Below, in pieces: positions 46,501-56,185 of a stretch of 64,000 bases of DNA (position 1 is its first letter; the number at the start of each line of letters is the position of its first letter). The notes under the pieces were generated by a model that was not told where the DNA came from, did not search any database, and saw only the letters and a list, made by a program, of their open reading frames with translations. Where the stretch lies: the NCBI GenBank assembly GCA_963738625.1, contig CAVTXH010000003.1, positions 1,178,001-1,242,000 on the forward strand. Direction: 5' to 3'. The translations under genes were made by a program, and so were the position numbers. This stretch comes from UBA7672 sp963738625. Lineage in GTDB: Bacteria > Pseudomonadota > Alphaproteobacteria > Caulobacterales > Hyphomonadaceae.

Positions 46501-47529
46501 TTATTCGTCAATGGCCTGATCGAGCGGCAAGCCCTTGGCTTCGCGGACGCGGGCGCCCTGAAGGATGCCGGCCATGGCGTAGTTTCCTTCGTGGCACGCG
46601 TATTCGTAGATGCGCTCGCCATCGGTCCAGTAGGTGATCTCGCCCTTCCATGGCTGGGCGTAGAAGGCCGGATCCTCGACGGTGAATTCGTAGAGCAGCT
46701 CCTTGTCGGAGACGCGGCTGAAGCGTTCGGTGACCGTGGCTTTCTCGGTGAGGTAGGCGGGATGGTCCTGCCAGGCGTGGTACGGGCTGAAATTCGTGGT
46801 CTCGATCACCAGCTTGTCGCCTTCCCAATACCCGATCGAATCTCCGAACAGCGGATGCAGGACCGGCGGGTTGTGCTTGCCGACCAGCGGCACGATGCGC
46901 GCGTGAGAGATCATCTCGGTGTGGATCATGACGTAACCGGGCGTCTGCACGATCTGATAGTGGTTGTTGTAGAGGCCGTTGATCATGGGCGGGCCGGTGC
47001 GGCCGCCGGTGGCGAGACAGCGGTCCGGCAGGGGCCGCGATTCCGGATCGGAATAGCCGAGCCTGGCCTCGCCGGCGTGCGCGAGCTTGCGGCCGGCTTC
47101 GGTGTAGGGAATTTTTCCGCTCGGCGGATCGACGATCCATGCCGTGCGGGTCTCGCCCTTGACCACGCCGAAGCGCGTGCCGGGATCGATCCAGAAGGCG
47201 TTGTAGCCGCGGCCCTGCAGCAGGTCCCTGCCCGTGAGCAGGCCGGTCTTGGGCGTGTTGGCGCTGTCCTCGGTCACCATGCGCACGATCTGGGGATGCT
47301 CGCTGGTCGCCTTCTCGACCTCAGCAGGCGCGAGCACCGTGCCCTTGTATCGGTCGGCGCGCTCCAGCGTGGTGATGGAGGCGTTGGTCCACGTCCCCTG
47401 CAGGTCAGGATGGCCGTCGGCGGCGCGCGGGGCGGTGTAGGCGGCTTGCGCATTCGCCATGCCGGCGAGGCTGCCGCCCAGTCCCACAGCCAATGCGACG
47501 AAGGACACTCGAAGGCATGACCTGCCCAT
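46501..47529 (-). CDS. Secreted protein of unknown function, paralogue B
   Basis: From ATG 47529 (GGAGGA upstream) the protein is 342 residues and opens MGRSCLRVSFVALAVGLGGS with a signal peptide. It carries the same blocks as paralogue A: DLQGTWTNASITTLERADRY, IVDPPSGKIPYTEAGRKLA, GYSDPESRPLPDRCLA, GLYNNHYQIVQTP, WEGDKLVIETTNFSPYHAW and CHEGNYAMAGILQGAR. The pair arose by tandem duplication and is probably a two-gene operon transcribed right to left. A longer in-frame 5' extension to 48291 overlaps the DUF1194 gene on the other strand and is not real. Confidence 0.78.
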   Translation of the reverse strand: MGRSCLRVSFVALAVGLGGSLAGMANAQAAYTAPRAADGHPDLQGTWTNASITTLERADRYKGTVLAPAEVEKATSEHPQIVRMVTEDSANTPKTGLLTGRDLLQGRGYNAFWIDPGTRFGVVKGETRTAWIVDPPSGKIPYTEAGRKLAHAGEARLGYSDPESRPLPDRCLATGGRTGPPMINGLYNNHYQIVQTPGYVMIHTEMISHARIVPLVGKHNPPVLHPLFGDSIGYWEGDKLVIETTNFSPYHAWQDHPAYLTEKATVTERFSRVSDKELLYEFTVEDPAFYAQPWKGEITYWTDGERIYEYACHEGNYAMAGILQGARVREAKGLPLDQAIDE

Positions 47530-47673
47530 ATTCTCCTCCCTCTGCGCTCCGCCCTGTCTGTCCAAGCTGGAGTCTGGTCCTAGTTTGGCCGCAAGGTCGT
47601 GAGTTCGTGATGCAACGCAGCTTGCCTGCCGCTGGGTTGGCCTGCAAGCTGGCCTGCTATCGCCGGAGCGTTG

Positions 47674-48594
47674 ATGAACGTTATGTCTCGCCTGAGGGGG
47701 GCTGCCGCCCTCGCAATCGCCGGTGTTCTCGGAGTTGCCGCCCCCGTCGCCGCCCAGCAGGGCGGATTGAAACGGGTCGATCTCGAACTCGTTCTGGCGG
47801 TCGATATCTCGCAGTCCATGGACCAGGACGAGCATGCCCTGCAGCGCAACGGCTATGTCGAGGCGTTCAGGCACAAGGATGTCATCAACGCCTTGATGTC
47901 GGGTCCGGAAGGCCGGATCGCGGTCATCTACATGGAATGGGCCGGCGATTTCGAGCCGATCGTGACCATCCCCTGGACCATCATAGACAGCGACAAGGCG
48001 GCCCATGACTTCGCCGACCGGCTGGAAAAGGAACCCATTTTCGGCGAGCAGCGCACGTCGATCTCGACCGCGCTGATGAAGGCGACCGAGCTGATCGAAG
48101 GCAATGACATCGCTTCGCACCGGCAGGTGATCGACGTGTCGGGCGACGGCGCCAACAATGCCGGGCCGCTGGTCGAGCCAGTGCGCGACGAAGTTGTAAA
48201 GCGGGGCATCGTCATCAACGGCCTGCCCATCATGCTGAACAAGCCGATGGAATTCTACGACATCGACCACCTCGACCGGTACTACAAGCATTGCGTGATC
48301 GGCGGGCCGGCCGCGTTCATCGCGCCGGTGTTCGACCTGAAGCAGCTGTCGGCGACGATCCGCAAGAAGCTGGTGCTGGAGATCGCGAGCATCGAGGTCG
48401 CGCCCGAGACGGCGCCGGTGCAGTACGCCGAACAGGAAGTCGAGACAGTTCCGACAGCGCCGGGCATAACGCGCGTGCAGCTGAAGCTGCCGACCGAAAA
48501 AACCGACTGCACCATTGGCGAGCGGGTGTGGGGCGGCAATCGCGGCGGGTTCGGCGGCGGATTCAGAGGCTTCCCCGACAGGCAGCGCCGCTAG
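47674..48594 (+). CDS. DUF1194 (von Willebrand A-like) secreted protein
   Basis: From ATG 47674 (GGAG seven bases upstream) the protein is 306 residues with a signal peptide (NVMSRLRGAAALAIAGVLG). The mature domain starts VDLELVLAVDISQSMDQDEH, with DISQS matching the MIDAS metal site of vWA domains, and later RQVIDVSGDGANNAGPLVEP. DUF1194 proteins of alphaproteobacteria are periplasmic or secreted and of unknown role. The Gly/Arg/Phe tail after about 285 (GGNRGGFGGGFRGF) is low complexity. It stands alone, divergent from the tandem secreted paralogues. Confidence 0.85.
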   Translation: MNVMSRLRGAAALAIAGVLGVAAPVAAQQGGLKRVDLELVLAVDISQSMDQDEHALQRNGYVEAFRHKDVINALMSGPEGRIAVIYMEWAGDFEPIVTIPWTIIDSDKAAHDFADRLEKEPIFGEQRTSISTALMKATELIEGNDIASHRQVIDVSGDGANNAGPLVEPVRDEVVKRGIVINGLPIMLNKPMEFYDIDHLDRYYKHCVIGGPAAFIAPVFDLKQLSATIRKKLVLEIASIEVAPETAPVQYAEQEVETVPTAPGITRVQLKLPTEKTDCTIGERVWGGNRGGFGGGFRGFPDRQRR

Positions 48595-48633
48595 GCCGCC
48601 AATTCAGGCAGGATTGCAGGAGCAAATGGCTGG

Positions 48634-49338
48634 CTAGGCCTGGGCCCTGCGGTGCAGCGCCTTGTCGGCGTACATGGCTTCGTCGGCGCGGGCGAGAACG
48701 CCTTCGGCGGTGTCGCGGGCGCGAACCCTGGCGATGCCGATGGCGGCGCTGACATTGTGGGCGTTGCCGTCGTGCAGGACACGCTCGGTGCAGATCGCAG
48801 CGGCCAGCGCCTCGGCCTTCACCTTGGCGGCTTCCGGGGCGAGATGGGTAAGCACGACCGCGAACTCGTCGCCGCCGATGCGGCCGACAAGATCCGTCTC
48901 GCGCGTTTGTCGGATCAGGACTTCGCCGATGGAGCGGAGCACAGCGTCGCCCGCCGCGTGGCCGAAACTGTCGTTGATCTGCTTGAAGTTGTTGAGGTCG
49001 AAATAGATGAGGCTCGCCTCGAGCTCGTGGCGTTTCACCAGAGCGACGACGCGCGAGACTTCGCGCATGAAGGCGCGGCGGTTGTAGACGGGGGCCAGCG
49101 GATCGTGGTCGGCGGAGGCCTCGGCTTCGGCAAGCGACAGCTTGAGCTGGTCGACATCGAGCCGCAGGGAATCGATCTCGCCGATCATGACGTTGAAGGC
49201 GGTGCGGACCTGGGGGGTCAGGTGGCTTTCGGGCACGCCGAAGACCTGCGCCACACGCAGGGCGAGATCGACCGGAACATCGGGCTCGGCGACATCGGCC
49301 GGCCGGTCCTTCGGGGCGAAGATCGAAAGAAACTTCAT
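48634..49338 (-). CDS. Diguanylate cyclase (GGDEF domain)
   Basis: From ATG 49338 the protein is 234 residues. The C-terminal GGDEF domain (about 75-230) has DHDPLAPVYNRRAFMREVSR, ASLIYFDLNNFKQINDSFG and the active-site signature RIGGDEFAVVL, all intact, and ends MYADKALHRRAQA. It should make cyclic di-GMP from GTP in the cytosol. A short N-terminal part has no recognised sensor. A sequence like a CtrA box lies about 42 bp upstream of the start. A longer 5' frame overlaps purE and is not supported. Confidence 0.88.
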   Translation of the reverse strand: MKFLSIFAPKDRPADVAEPDVPVDLALRVAQVFGVPESHLTPQVRTAFNVMIGEIDSLRLDVDQLKLSLAEAEASADHDPLAPVYNRRAFMREVSRVVALVKRHELEASLIYFDLNNFKQINDSFGHAAGDAVLRSIGEVLIRQTRETDLVGRIGGDEFAVVLTHLAPEAAKVKAEALAAAICTERVLHDGNAHNVSAAIGIARVRARDTAEGVLARADEAMYADKALHRRAQA

Positions 49339-49379
49339 GAGACTTGGAGCGCTCCGCCGAGCATGACACCGCAACAGCG

Positions 49380-49394
49380 TTAGCGAGTTGTTAA
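49380..49394. promoter_or_regulatory. Possible CtrA binding site
   Basis: TTAG (49380-49383) and TTAA (49391-49394) are separated by 7 bp, one base off the TTAA-N7-TTAA CtrA consensus. It lies between the divergent diguanylate cyclase and purE genes. The match could be chance. Confidence 0.35.
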
Positions 49395-49503
49395 TTCGCC
49401 CTGTCCCGGCGTTGCGGAATTGCCGGATAAGCCTGTAGAACCGCGCTTTCCAGGACGGGGCGGCGGCGTTTTGCCAGCCGCTTCCGGCCTTCCGGAGAGG
49501 CTT

Positions 49504-50019
49504 ATGGCCGCCACTACCCCAGATAAGCCAACCGGCAATCCACGCGTCGGCATCATCATGGGCAGCCGGTCCGACTGGCCGACCATGAAGGAGGCGGCGC
49601 AGATCCTGGCCGAGCTGGGCGTCGCCTTCGAGGCCAAGGTCGTGTCGGCGCACCGGACGCCGGACCGGTTGGTCGACTACGCCAAGGGCGCCAAGGCGCG
49701 CGGGCTGAAGGTCATCATCGCGGGCGCGGGCGGGGCGGCTCACCTGCCGGGCATGGTTGCGTCCATGACCACTCTGCCCGTGCTGGGCGTGCCGGTAAGG
49801 TCGAGCGCGCTGTCCGGGCTCGATAGCCTCTTGTCGATCGTGCAGATGCCGCGCGGCGTGCCGGTGGGCACGCTGGCGATCGGCGAGGCAGGCGCGCTCA
49901 ACGCGGGCGTGCTGGCGGCCGCGATCCTGGCCGGCGACGACAGGGCGCTGTCGCTCCGCCTCGAAGCCTGGCGCAAGCAGCAGACCGACTCAGTCCCGGA
50001 GAGCGTGGAAGACCAATGA
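49504..50019 (+). CDS. purE: N5-carboxyaminoimidazole ribonucleotide mutase PurE
   Basis: The 171-residue protein has the class I PurE motifs GIIMGSRSDWPTMKEAAQIL, KVVSAHRTPDRLVDYAKGAK, IIAGAGGAAHLPGMVASMTT and LDSLLSIVQMPRGVPVGTLA. It rearranges N5-CAIR to CAIR in purine synthesis. ATG 49504 has GGAGAGG upstream. It overlaps purK by 4 bp (ATGA), and the two form the standard two-step AIR carboxylation unit. Confidence 0.96.
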   Translation: MAATTPDKPTGNPRVGIIMGSRSDWPTMKEAAQILAELGVAFEAKVVSAHRTPDRLVDYAKGAKARGLKVIIAGAGGAAHLPGMVASMTTLPVLGVPVRSSALSGLDSLLSIVQMPRGVPVGTLAIGEAGALNAGVLAAAILAGDDRALSLRLEAWRKQQTDSVPESVEDQ

Positions 50020-51113
50020 CGAAGTCCGCCACGACAGGCGTGCTCGCCAGGCCGGGCGATGCGATCGGGATTCTCGGCGGCGGACAGCTCGGCCGCATGC
50101 TGGCGCTGGCGGCGGCTGACCTCGGCCTCGACGTGCATGTGTTTACCCCGGAGAGCGACAGCCCGGCCTCGCGCGTGGCGAGGAAGACCTGGGTTGCGCC
50201 CTTCGACGACAAGGATGCGCTGCGCGAATTCGGCGCGAGCGTGAAGGTTGCGACCATCGAGTTCGAGAACATTCCACCGGACGCCGTCGACCTGATCGAG
50301 GATGAAGGCACGCCGGTGCGGCCGGACGGCAAGACGCTGGCGACGGCGCAGGACCGGCTCGCCGAGAAGACGTTCTTCCGCGAGATCGGCGTCGAGCCGG
50401 CGCCCTTCGCGCGGATCGACAATCCCGACGCGATCCAGCCGGCGCTCGACAGGCTGGGCGGCAGCGGCGTCCTGAAGTCGCGCTTCTCCGGCTATGACGG
50501 CAAGGGACAGGTGCGGCTGCAGGGCAAGGTGCAGCCCTTCCCCGCCTGGGCCGAAGTGGGTTCGACGTTTTCGATCCTCGAAGCGTGGATCGAGCATGAT
50601 CGCGAGCTGTCCGTCGTCGCGGCGCGCGGAGCGGACGGGCAGTTCCTCGCCTACGATCCGCCCGAGAACGATCATTCGGGCGGGATATTGCGGCGCTCGA
50701 CCTTCCCCTCGACGGCGCCGAAGGCGGTGCTGGACGAGGCGGTGCGGCTGGCGAAGAAGCTGGCGGATGAGCTCGGCTATGTCGGCGTGCTGGCGCTGGA
50801 GCTGTTCCTGACCAAGGACGGCAGGCTGCTGGCCAACGAGTTCGCGCCGCGCGTCCACAATTCCGGGCACTGGACGCAGGACGCCTGCTTCACCGGGCAG
50901 TTCGAGCAGCACATCCGCGCGGTGTGCGGCTGGCCGCTGGGCAATCCGGCGCGGCATTCGGATGGCGAGATGCTGAACCTGCTGGGGACCGAAGTTGAGG
51001 GCTGGGAAGCAGCGCTGGGTGAAGGCGCGAAGGTGCATCTCTACGGTAAGCGGCGGGCCGCGGATGGCCGCAAGATGGGCCATGTGGTGAAGCTCAAGCC
51101 GCGTAGGTCCTGA
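50016..51113 (+). CDS. purK: 5-(carboxyamino)imidazole ribonucleotide synthase PurK
   Basis: The 365-residue ATP-grasp enzyme has GDAIGILGGGQLGRMLALAA, LKSRFSGYDGKGQVRL, YVGVLALELFLTKDGRLLAN and EFAPRVHNSGHWTQDACFTG. It uses ATP and bicarbonate to carboxylate AIR to N5-CAIR, the substrate of PurE. It is coupled to purE by an ATGA overlap. Confidence 0.96.
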   Translation: MTKSATTGVLARPGDAIGILGGGQLGRMLALAAADLGLDVHVFTPESDSPASRVARKTWVAPFDDKDALREFGASVKVATIEFENIPPDAVDLIEDEGTPVRPDGKTLATAQDRLAEKTFFREIGVEPAPFARIDNPDAIQPALDRLGGSGVLKSRFSGYDGKGQVRLQGKVQPFPAWAEVGSTFSILEAWIEHDRELSVVAARGADGQFLAYDPPENDHSGGILRRSTFPSTAPKAVLDEAVRLAKKLADELGYVGVLALELFLTKDGRLLANEFAPRVHNSGHWTQDACFTGQFEQHIRAVCGWPLGNPARHSDGEMLNLLGTEVEGWEAALGEGAKVHLYGKRRAADGRKMGHVVKLKPRRS

Positions 51114-51869
51114 AGCTCGCAAGACACGAGTTCTCCTTCGGACCGGCTGAGCCGTCCGGGATGCGGTGCGCCTCCTTAAGTGGAGGGCGCGGGGACGCGG
51201 GATGCCCCGCGTTGAGTTGGGCGACGCTGGTTGCCCAGCGCTACCGGTAGTCAAAGGAAAACGCGTCATCCGTCGACGAATGCGTCGACCCCCAGCGACC
51301 GTTGTGCGCCAGCCCGTGCACAGGGAGCTGTGTTCACTCCCCTGGCATGGTCGCCGGCGGCGTGCAGGCCATTGGGCTGTTCATCGTCCCATGGTCCCGG
51401 CGACACTCAGCTCTGGCTTCGGGCCAGAAGGCCCAAGAACCAGAAGGTTCATCTCCCAGGCTTGGCGGCGCTTCACGCCGCGTTCGTCCGGGACTCCTCA
51501 CGCTCGATCGCATCGCCCCTGCGTCGCTGAACAGCGTACGACTGCCCTCCGTGCGGAGGCGATGGAGGGATTATCGCTCAGCTCGGCAAGTGTAGGATAA
51601 CTTTCCTGGATTTTTCTGACTCTTTTTCGCAAGCCGCTGAAATGGCTCGGGAGATTTTTGGCGGAGGGGCGCGCAGGTGGTGGTAGCGCGGCTCTCTCGA
51701 CCGCTCGTCTCGACGCCTGCTGATCCAGACTGATCACCTGAACAAGGTGAGCCACCCCGGCCATCCGCTTCTGAGGGATCGAGAAGCGGGCGAGTCGAAG
51801 GATTCGCGAGCAGGCTTCTCGAGTCGCGCCTTAGGCTTGCCCGAGAATGACACGCGGAGACTAGCACTC
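51114..51869. other. Gene-poor GC-rich region, 756 bp
   Basis: This tract after purK has no convincing gene on either strand: the long open frames are Arg/Pro-rich and overlap each other in several phases. It includes inverted repeats near 51270-51300 (GTCGAC pairs), the shared motif at 51593-51659, and a terminal piece ending CCCGAGAATGACACG that resembles a REP remnant. Some parts have the look of conserved non-coding sequence, but I can name no RNA family. Confidence 0.4.
51593..51659 (-). repeat. Copy 2 of a shared ~67-bp motif
   Basis: It aligns with 18583-18648, with shared blocks GGATTTTTCTGA and GGCTCGGGAGATTTTT-type 3' end. No small gene like the one downstream of copy 1 is seen here. 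Confidence 0.6.
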
Positions 51870-52403
51870 TCAGCCGGCCTTTGAGCTCAGCACAGCCGCG
51901 TCGGGCCAGTGGTAGCGGAGGATTGGGGCCGTGCCGCCGTGGGTGGATTTTGTGATGCGCTCGACGGGACGCCCGCCGAAGCGTTCGTAGAAGCGGATTG
52001 CGGATTCGTTGGCTTCATAGACCCAGAGATGGACGCCTTGGGACGGCCAGGCTTGAGCAGCCCAGGCCGCGGCGGATTGCAACAATTGTTGGCCGATGCC
52101 CCTCCCCCGCAGTCCGGGAAGCACGTGGAGGTTGTCGACCAGCGACCCCCATTGCGGATCGTTGCCGCCGAACATGCAGACAAAGCCGAGAAGCCTGCCA
52201 TCCTCTTCGGCAAGCGTGGTGCGGCGTGTTTCACTCAGTGTAGTCAGGCGCTCGGTCCAGATATCGAGGCGATCCTGCACGACCGGGCCCGCGAGGAAGG
52301 CGGCTTCAAAGATCGAGCTATAGGCGTCGCGCCAGCTTGCGGTGTGAAGGGCGGCGATTGCCGCTATGTCCTCGAAACCGGCTTCGCGGAAGCGCATGTT
52401 CAA
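51870..52403 (-). CDS. GNAT family N-acetyltransferase
   Basis: The 177-residue protein has a GNAT fold: MRFREAGFEDIAAIAALHTA, DGRLLGFVCMFGG and VLPGLRGRGIGQQLLQSAAA (acetyl-CoA P-loop), then SAIRFYERFGGRPVER. The acceptor is unknown. It overlaps the adjacent gene by 4 bp (ATGA at 52400-52403) as the last gene of a run COQ9, hypothetical, GNAT. Confidence 0.88.
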   Translation of the reverse strand: MNMRFREAGFEDIAAIAALHTASWRDAYSSIFEAAFLAGPVVQDRLDIWTERLTTLSETRRTTLAEEDGRLLGFVCMFGGNDPQWGSLVDNLHVLPGLRGRGIGQQLLQSAAAWAAQAWPSQGVHLWVYEANESAIRFYERFGGRPVERITKSTHGGTAPILRYHWPDAAVLSSKAG

Positions 52404-52711
52404 GCCCAGCTGCCGCCCTCATACGGAATCCCCTCCGCTGTGCAGAGGTCGCGGACTTCGTCCACGGCGCGGTCGCGGCCGGCGTAGAGTTTCTTGAGGA
52501 GCGCGAAGGCGAGGCGGCCGACGGCTTCGGGGGGCACGCGGATCCAGAATTCGTAGTCGCTGTCGCCGAACACCTGCTGGACGAGCGGGCCCATGTCCTG
52601 CGCATCGACCATCACCGTGCCGTTGGGCTCGAGCGTGACCATGATGGAGCGGAAGTTCTCGCCGTCCTGGCGGTAGATTTCGGTGGTGATCGGCTTGCTC
52701 GTCCGGTTCAT
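52400..52711 (-). CDS. Conserved hypothetical protein, 103 residues
   Basis: The protein starts MNRTSKPITTEIYRQDGENF and continues RSIMVTLEPNGTVMVDAQDM, GPLVQQVFGDSDYEFWIRVP, with a mixed alpha/beta pattern and no signal peptide. I do not recognise the family. It is coupled by 4-bp overlaps to COQ9 (upstream) and the GNAT gene (downstream), so the three are one transcript. Confidence 0.7.
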   Translation of the reverse strand: MNRTSKPITTEIYRQDGENFRSIMVTLEPNGTVMVDAQDMGPLVQQVFGDSDYEFWIRVPPEAVGRLAFALLKKLYAGRDRAVDEVRDLCTAEGIPYEGGSWA

Positions 52712-53367
52712 TTGCGAGGACCGAATATGTCGGCGATCGCGTCCAGCGGGTTCGGCATCTTCTCAGCGGCTTCGCGCACCTGGCCTTTGAATTTCTCGAA
52801 CTGCATGACGTTCTCGATGCGACGGTCGAGGAAGGCGTCGACCTCCGCGGGATCTTCGGTTCCGATCCAGGCAATGAGCGTCGAGCCGAGAACGCCGGAG
52901 AGGATAATCCGCTTGGTGTACCAGTTGTAGTCGGTCGAGGTGTCGCCCAGGCCCGCCCAGATGGCGTCGGCGCCGGTCCAGAGGCCCTTGGGGCCGGCGA
53001 GGAGATTGGCCGGAGAGGATGCGGCGCGCTTCACGGCCGCCTTGTGGGGCTCAAGGAAGGCGAGATAGGCGCGCACGGCGGCGGCGACTTTCTCCCGGAT
53101 CTTCATGGCGGCGACATCCGCCTCGCCCAGCCGGGCCCGGGCGGCCGTCGCGGCGCGGTTTCCGAGCGCCTCCAGGAGGTCGGACGCCCCGTTCGGGCAG
53201 GCGAGCTGGACCTGGCCGTCCGAGAGGCCAGCGAGGCCCGCGGCGCGGACGATGGCGGCCTCGGTCCAGCCGGTTTCGGCGGCGATGCCCAGCATGGCGT
53301 CGAGCAATTGCTCCCGGAACTGATCGCTGGGGGCGGGGCCGGTAAAGCCGGTGTTGGCGTCTGTCAT
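52708..53367 (-). CDS. COQ9 family ubiquinone biosynthesis protein
   Basis: From ATG 53367 the protein is 219 residues with a TetR-like HTH-shaped N-half (REQLLDAMLGIAAETGWTEA, AAGLAGLSDGQVQLACPNGA) and the COQ9 C-half DAIWAGLGDTSTDYNWYTKR, LIAWIGTEDPAEVDAFLDRR and a C-terminal helix IENVMQFEKFKG. COQ9 proteins bind lipids and present the ubiquinone precursor to COQ7-type hydroxylases. It is characteristic of alphaproteobacteria and mitochondria. It starts the operon with the next two genes. Confidence 0.9.
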   Translation of the reverse strand: MTDANTGFTGPAPSDQFREQLLDAMLGIAAETGWTEAAIVRAAGLAGLSDGQVQLACPNGASDLLEALGNRAATAARARLGEADVAAMKIREKVAAAVRAYLAFLEPHKAAVKRAASSPANLLAGPKGLWTGADAIWAGLGDTSTDYNWYTKRIILSGVLGSTLIAWIGTEDPAEVDAFLDRRIENVMQFEKFKGQVREAAEKMPNPLDAIADIFGPRK

Positions 53368-53587
53368 GGTGGATTCTGGCCATTTCTGGGAGCCTGAGGC
53401 AGTAGGCAGGCCCGGTTTCCTATGATATCGGACCCGCGCCTGCCCGTCATGGCTTGACCATTGGGGGAGGGCGAAATCACCCGTCGGACGGGCCAGCGCA
53501 TCCCTGACAGGATGCGACCCGGGCCTTTTTCGGCGTTTCTGCATTCAACCCGGACGCCGGCTCCGGGAACCCGATGGAGAGTTTCAA

Positions 53588-53806
53588 ATCGTTCAGATCG
53601 TTGTCCGCGACAACAACGTCGACCAGGCGTTGAAGGCGCTCAAGAAGAAGATGCAGCGCGAGGGTCTCTTCCGGGAGATGAAACGCCGCAACCATTTCGA
53701 GAAGCCCTCCGAGCGCAAGGCGCGCGAGAAGGCCGAAGCCGTCCGCCGGGCGCGGAAACTGGCTCGCAAGCGCGCGCAGCGTGAAGGTCTCCTGCCGAAA
53801 ACCTAG
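53588..53806 (+). CDS. rpsU: 30S ribosomal protein S21, apparent ATC start
   Basis: Reading from 53588 gives (I/M)VQIVVRDNNVDQALKALKK, KMQREGLFREMKRRNHFEKP and AEAVRRARKLARKRAQREGL to TAG at 53804-53806, the full S21 sequence of 72 residues. Homologues start MVQ, and the codon at that place is ATC. Upstream in-frame codons to 53560 contain no ATG, GTG or TTG; the nearest in-frame alternative is a TTG at 53630, which would remove 14 conserved residues. GGAGAG lies about nine bases before the ATC, well placed. ATC starts are rare but known for translation factors; a sequencing error (ATG to ATC) is the alternative. Confidence 0.88.
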   Translation: MVQIVVRDNNVDQALKALKKKMQREGLFREMKRRNHFEKPSERKAREKAEAVRRARKLARKRAQREGLLPKT

Positions 53807-53840
53807 AGGTTTTCGAGCCGGCAGCTCGATGCAAGATTTG

Positions 53841-53880
53841 ACGGGCCGGGGACGCTATGCGTCCCCGGCCCGTTTGCGTT
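53841..53880 (+). terminator. Terminator of rpsU
   Basis: A 15-bp perfect stem (53841-53855 with 53859-53873) with loop TAT is followed by TTGCGTTT. A smaller AAAACC-TAGA-GGTTTT hairpin overlaps the rpsU stop at about 53797. Confidence 0.85.
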
Positions 53881-53905
53881 TGGAGCGCGAGATCGGTGGA
53901 CGCCG

Positions 53906-54027
53906 CCCTCGTGGTTCGACGGACGCGAGCTTCGCTCGCTGCTCACCATGAGGGCTCTCTCAACCATCCCAATGCCTCATAGCCCTTGGTGAGCAGGCCC
54001 TAAGGGCCGTCCGTCGAACCATGCGGG
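53906..54027. repeat. Head-to-head pair of REP elements
   Basis: Copy A (53906-53954, minus sense) and copy B (53983-54027, plus sense) both follow ATGGTGAGCAG - GC hairpin - TCGAACCATG(A/C)GGG; their hairpins are GCGAGC-TTC-GCTCGC and GGCCC-TAA-GGGCC. The arms are variable while the flanks are conserved, typical of a dispersed REP family. The rest of the tract 53881-54120 holds nothing else. Confidence 0.75.
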
Positions 54028-54120
54028 CGGGCTTCCCGACTGCAATGTCGGAAATGCGTCGGCGATGACGGGCAAGAACATCTAGATCGGAGGCACGAGA
54101 AATTTTCACAGAGATTTTCC

Positions 54121-54588
54121 ATGTCCTTCCAGATCTCGTCCCTGCCCTCCGCCCGCTTCAGCCATCTGTTCGGCAAGTCCGACAACGCGCTGCGCGCCGA
54201 GGGCGTGATCGTGAAGATCGCCGATTCCAAGCCGGGCTTTCCCTGCCGCGTGACGCTGAAGGACGCTGAGCCAGGCACGCGCATGCTGCTGCTCAACTTC
54301 GAGCACCAGGATGCGCCAACGCCCTATCGCTCCAGCCACGCCATCTTCGTGATCGACGGGGCGGAAAGCGCGGCGCTGGCGCCGGGCGAAGTGCCGGAGC
54401 AGTTGCGGTCGCGGCTGCTGTCGGTGCGGGCGTTCTCGGGCAATGGCATGCTGCTGGATGCGAGCGTGGTGGAAGGCGCAGGCGCGGCCGACGTGTTCGA
54501 GCAGATGCTGCGGAACAAGCGCGCTGCCTACCTGCATGTGCATTTCGCCAAGTTCGGCTGCTATGCGGCGCGGGTCGATCGGGCGTAG
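54121..54588 (+). CDS. DUF1203 domain protein
   Basis: The 155-residue protein starts MSFQISSLPSARFSHLFGKS and contains PGFPCRVTLKDAEPGTRMLL, FEHQDAPTPYRSSHAIFV and YLHVHFAKFGCYAARVDRA, the conserved DUF1203 pattern. The role is unknown; it is a cytosolic protein of mixed alpha/beta type. GAGATT precedes ATG 54121. It is monocistronic with a terminator 12 bp after the stop. Confidence 0.85.
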   Translation: MSFQISSLPSARFSHLFGKSDNALRAEGVIVKIADSKPGFPCRVTLKDAEPGTRMLLLNFEHQDAPTPYRSSHAIFVIDGAESAALAPGEVPEQLRSRLLSVRAFSGNGMLLDASVVEGAGAADVFEQMLRNKRAAYLHVHFAKFGCYAARVDRA

Positions 54589-54600
54589 TCGAAAAGCAAA

Positions 54601-54636
54601 ATGGCGAGCGGTTGCCCGCTCGCCATCTGCGTTTTG
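54601..54636 (+). terminator. Probable terminator
   Basis: ATGGCGAGCGG (54601-54611) pairs with CCGCTCGCCAT (54616-54626); a GTTTTG run follows at 54631. The U-tract is short. Confidence 0.6.
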
Positions 54637-54748
54637 TGGGGAGTGTTAGATTTCCCGGCCCTTCGCTTTCGCTCCGGGCGTTCGCTGCTCGGTTTGATCC
54701 ACCGGATCAAACCGCCCGACCGATGCCAAGCATCGGCCGGACCGCAGC

Positions 54749-56185
<1,437 letters not shown>

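Noticed and set aside
47530..48291. 5' extension of paralogue B into the DUF1194 gene
   Set aside because: A signal peptide and ribosome site exist at 47529; the extension is antisense to a real gene.
49740..51269. 509-codon minus frame over purE-purK
   Set aside because: It covers two textbook genes on the other strand and has no recognisable domain.
51166..51600. 144-codon plus frame after purK
   Set aside because: Arg/Pro-rich, overlapping open frames in other phases, and no ribosome site.
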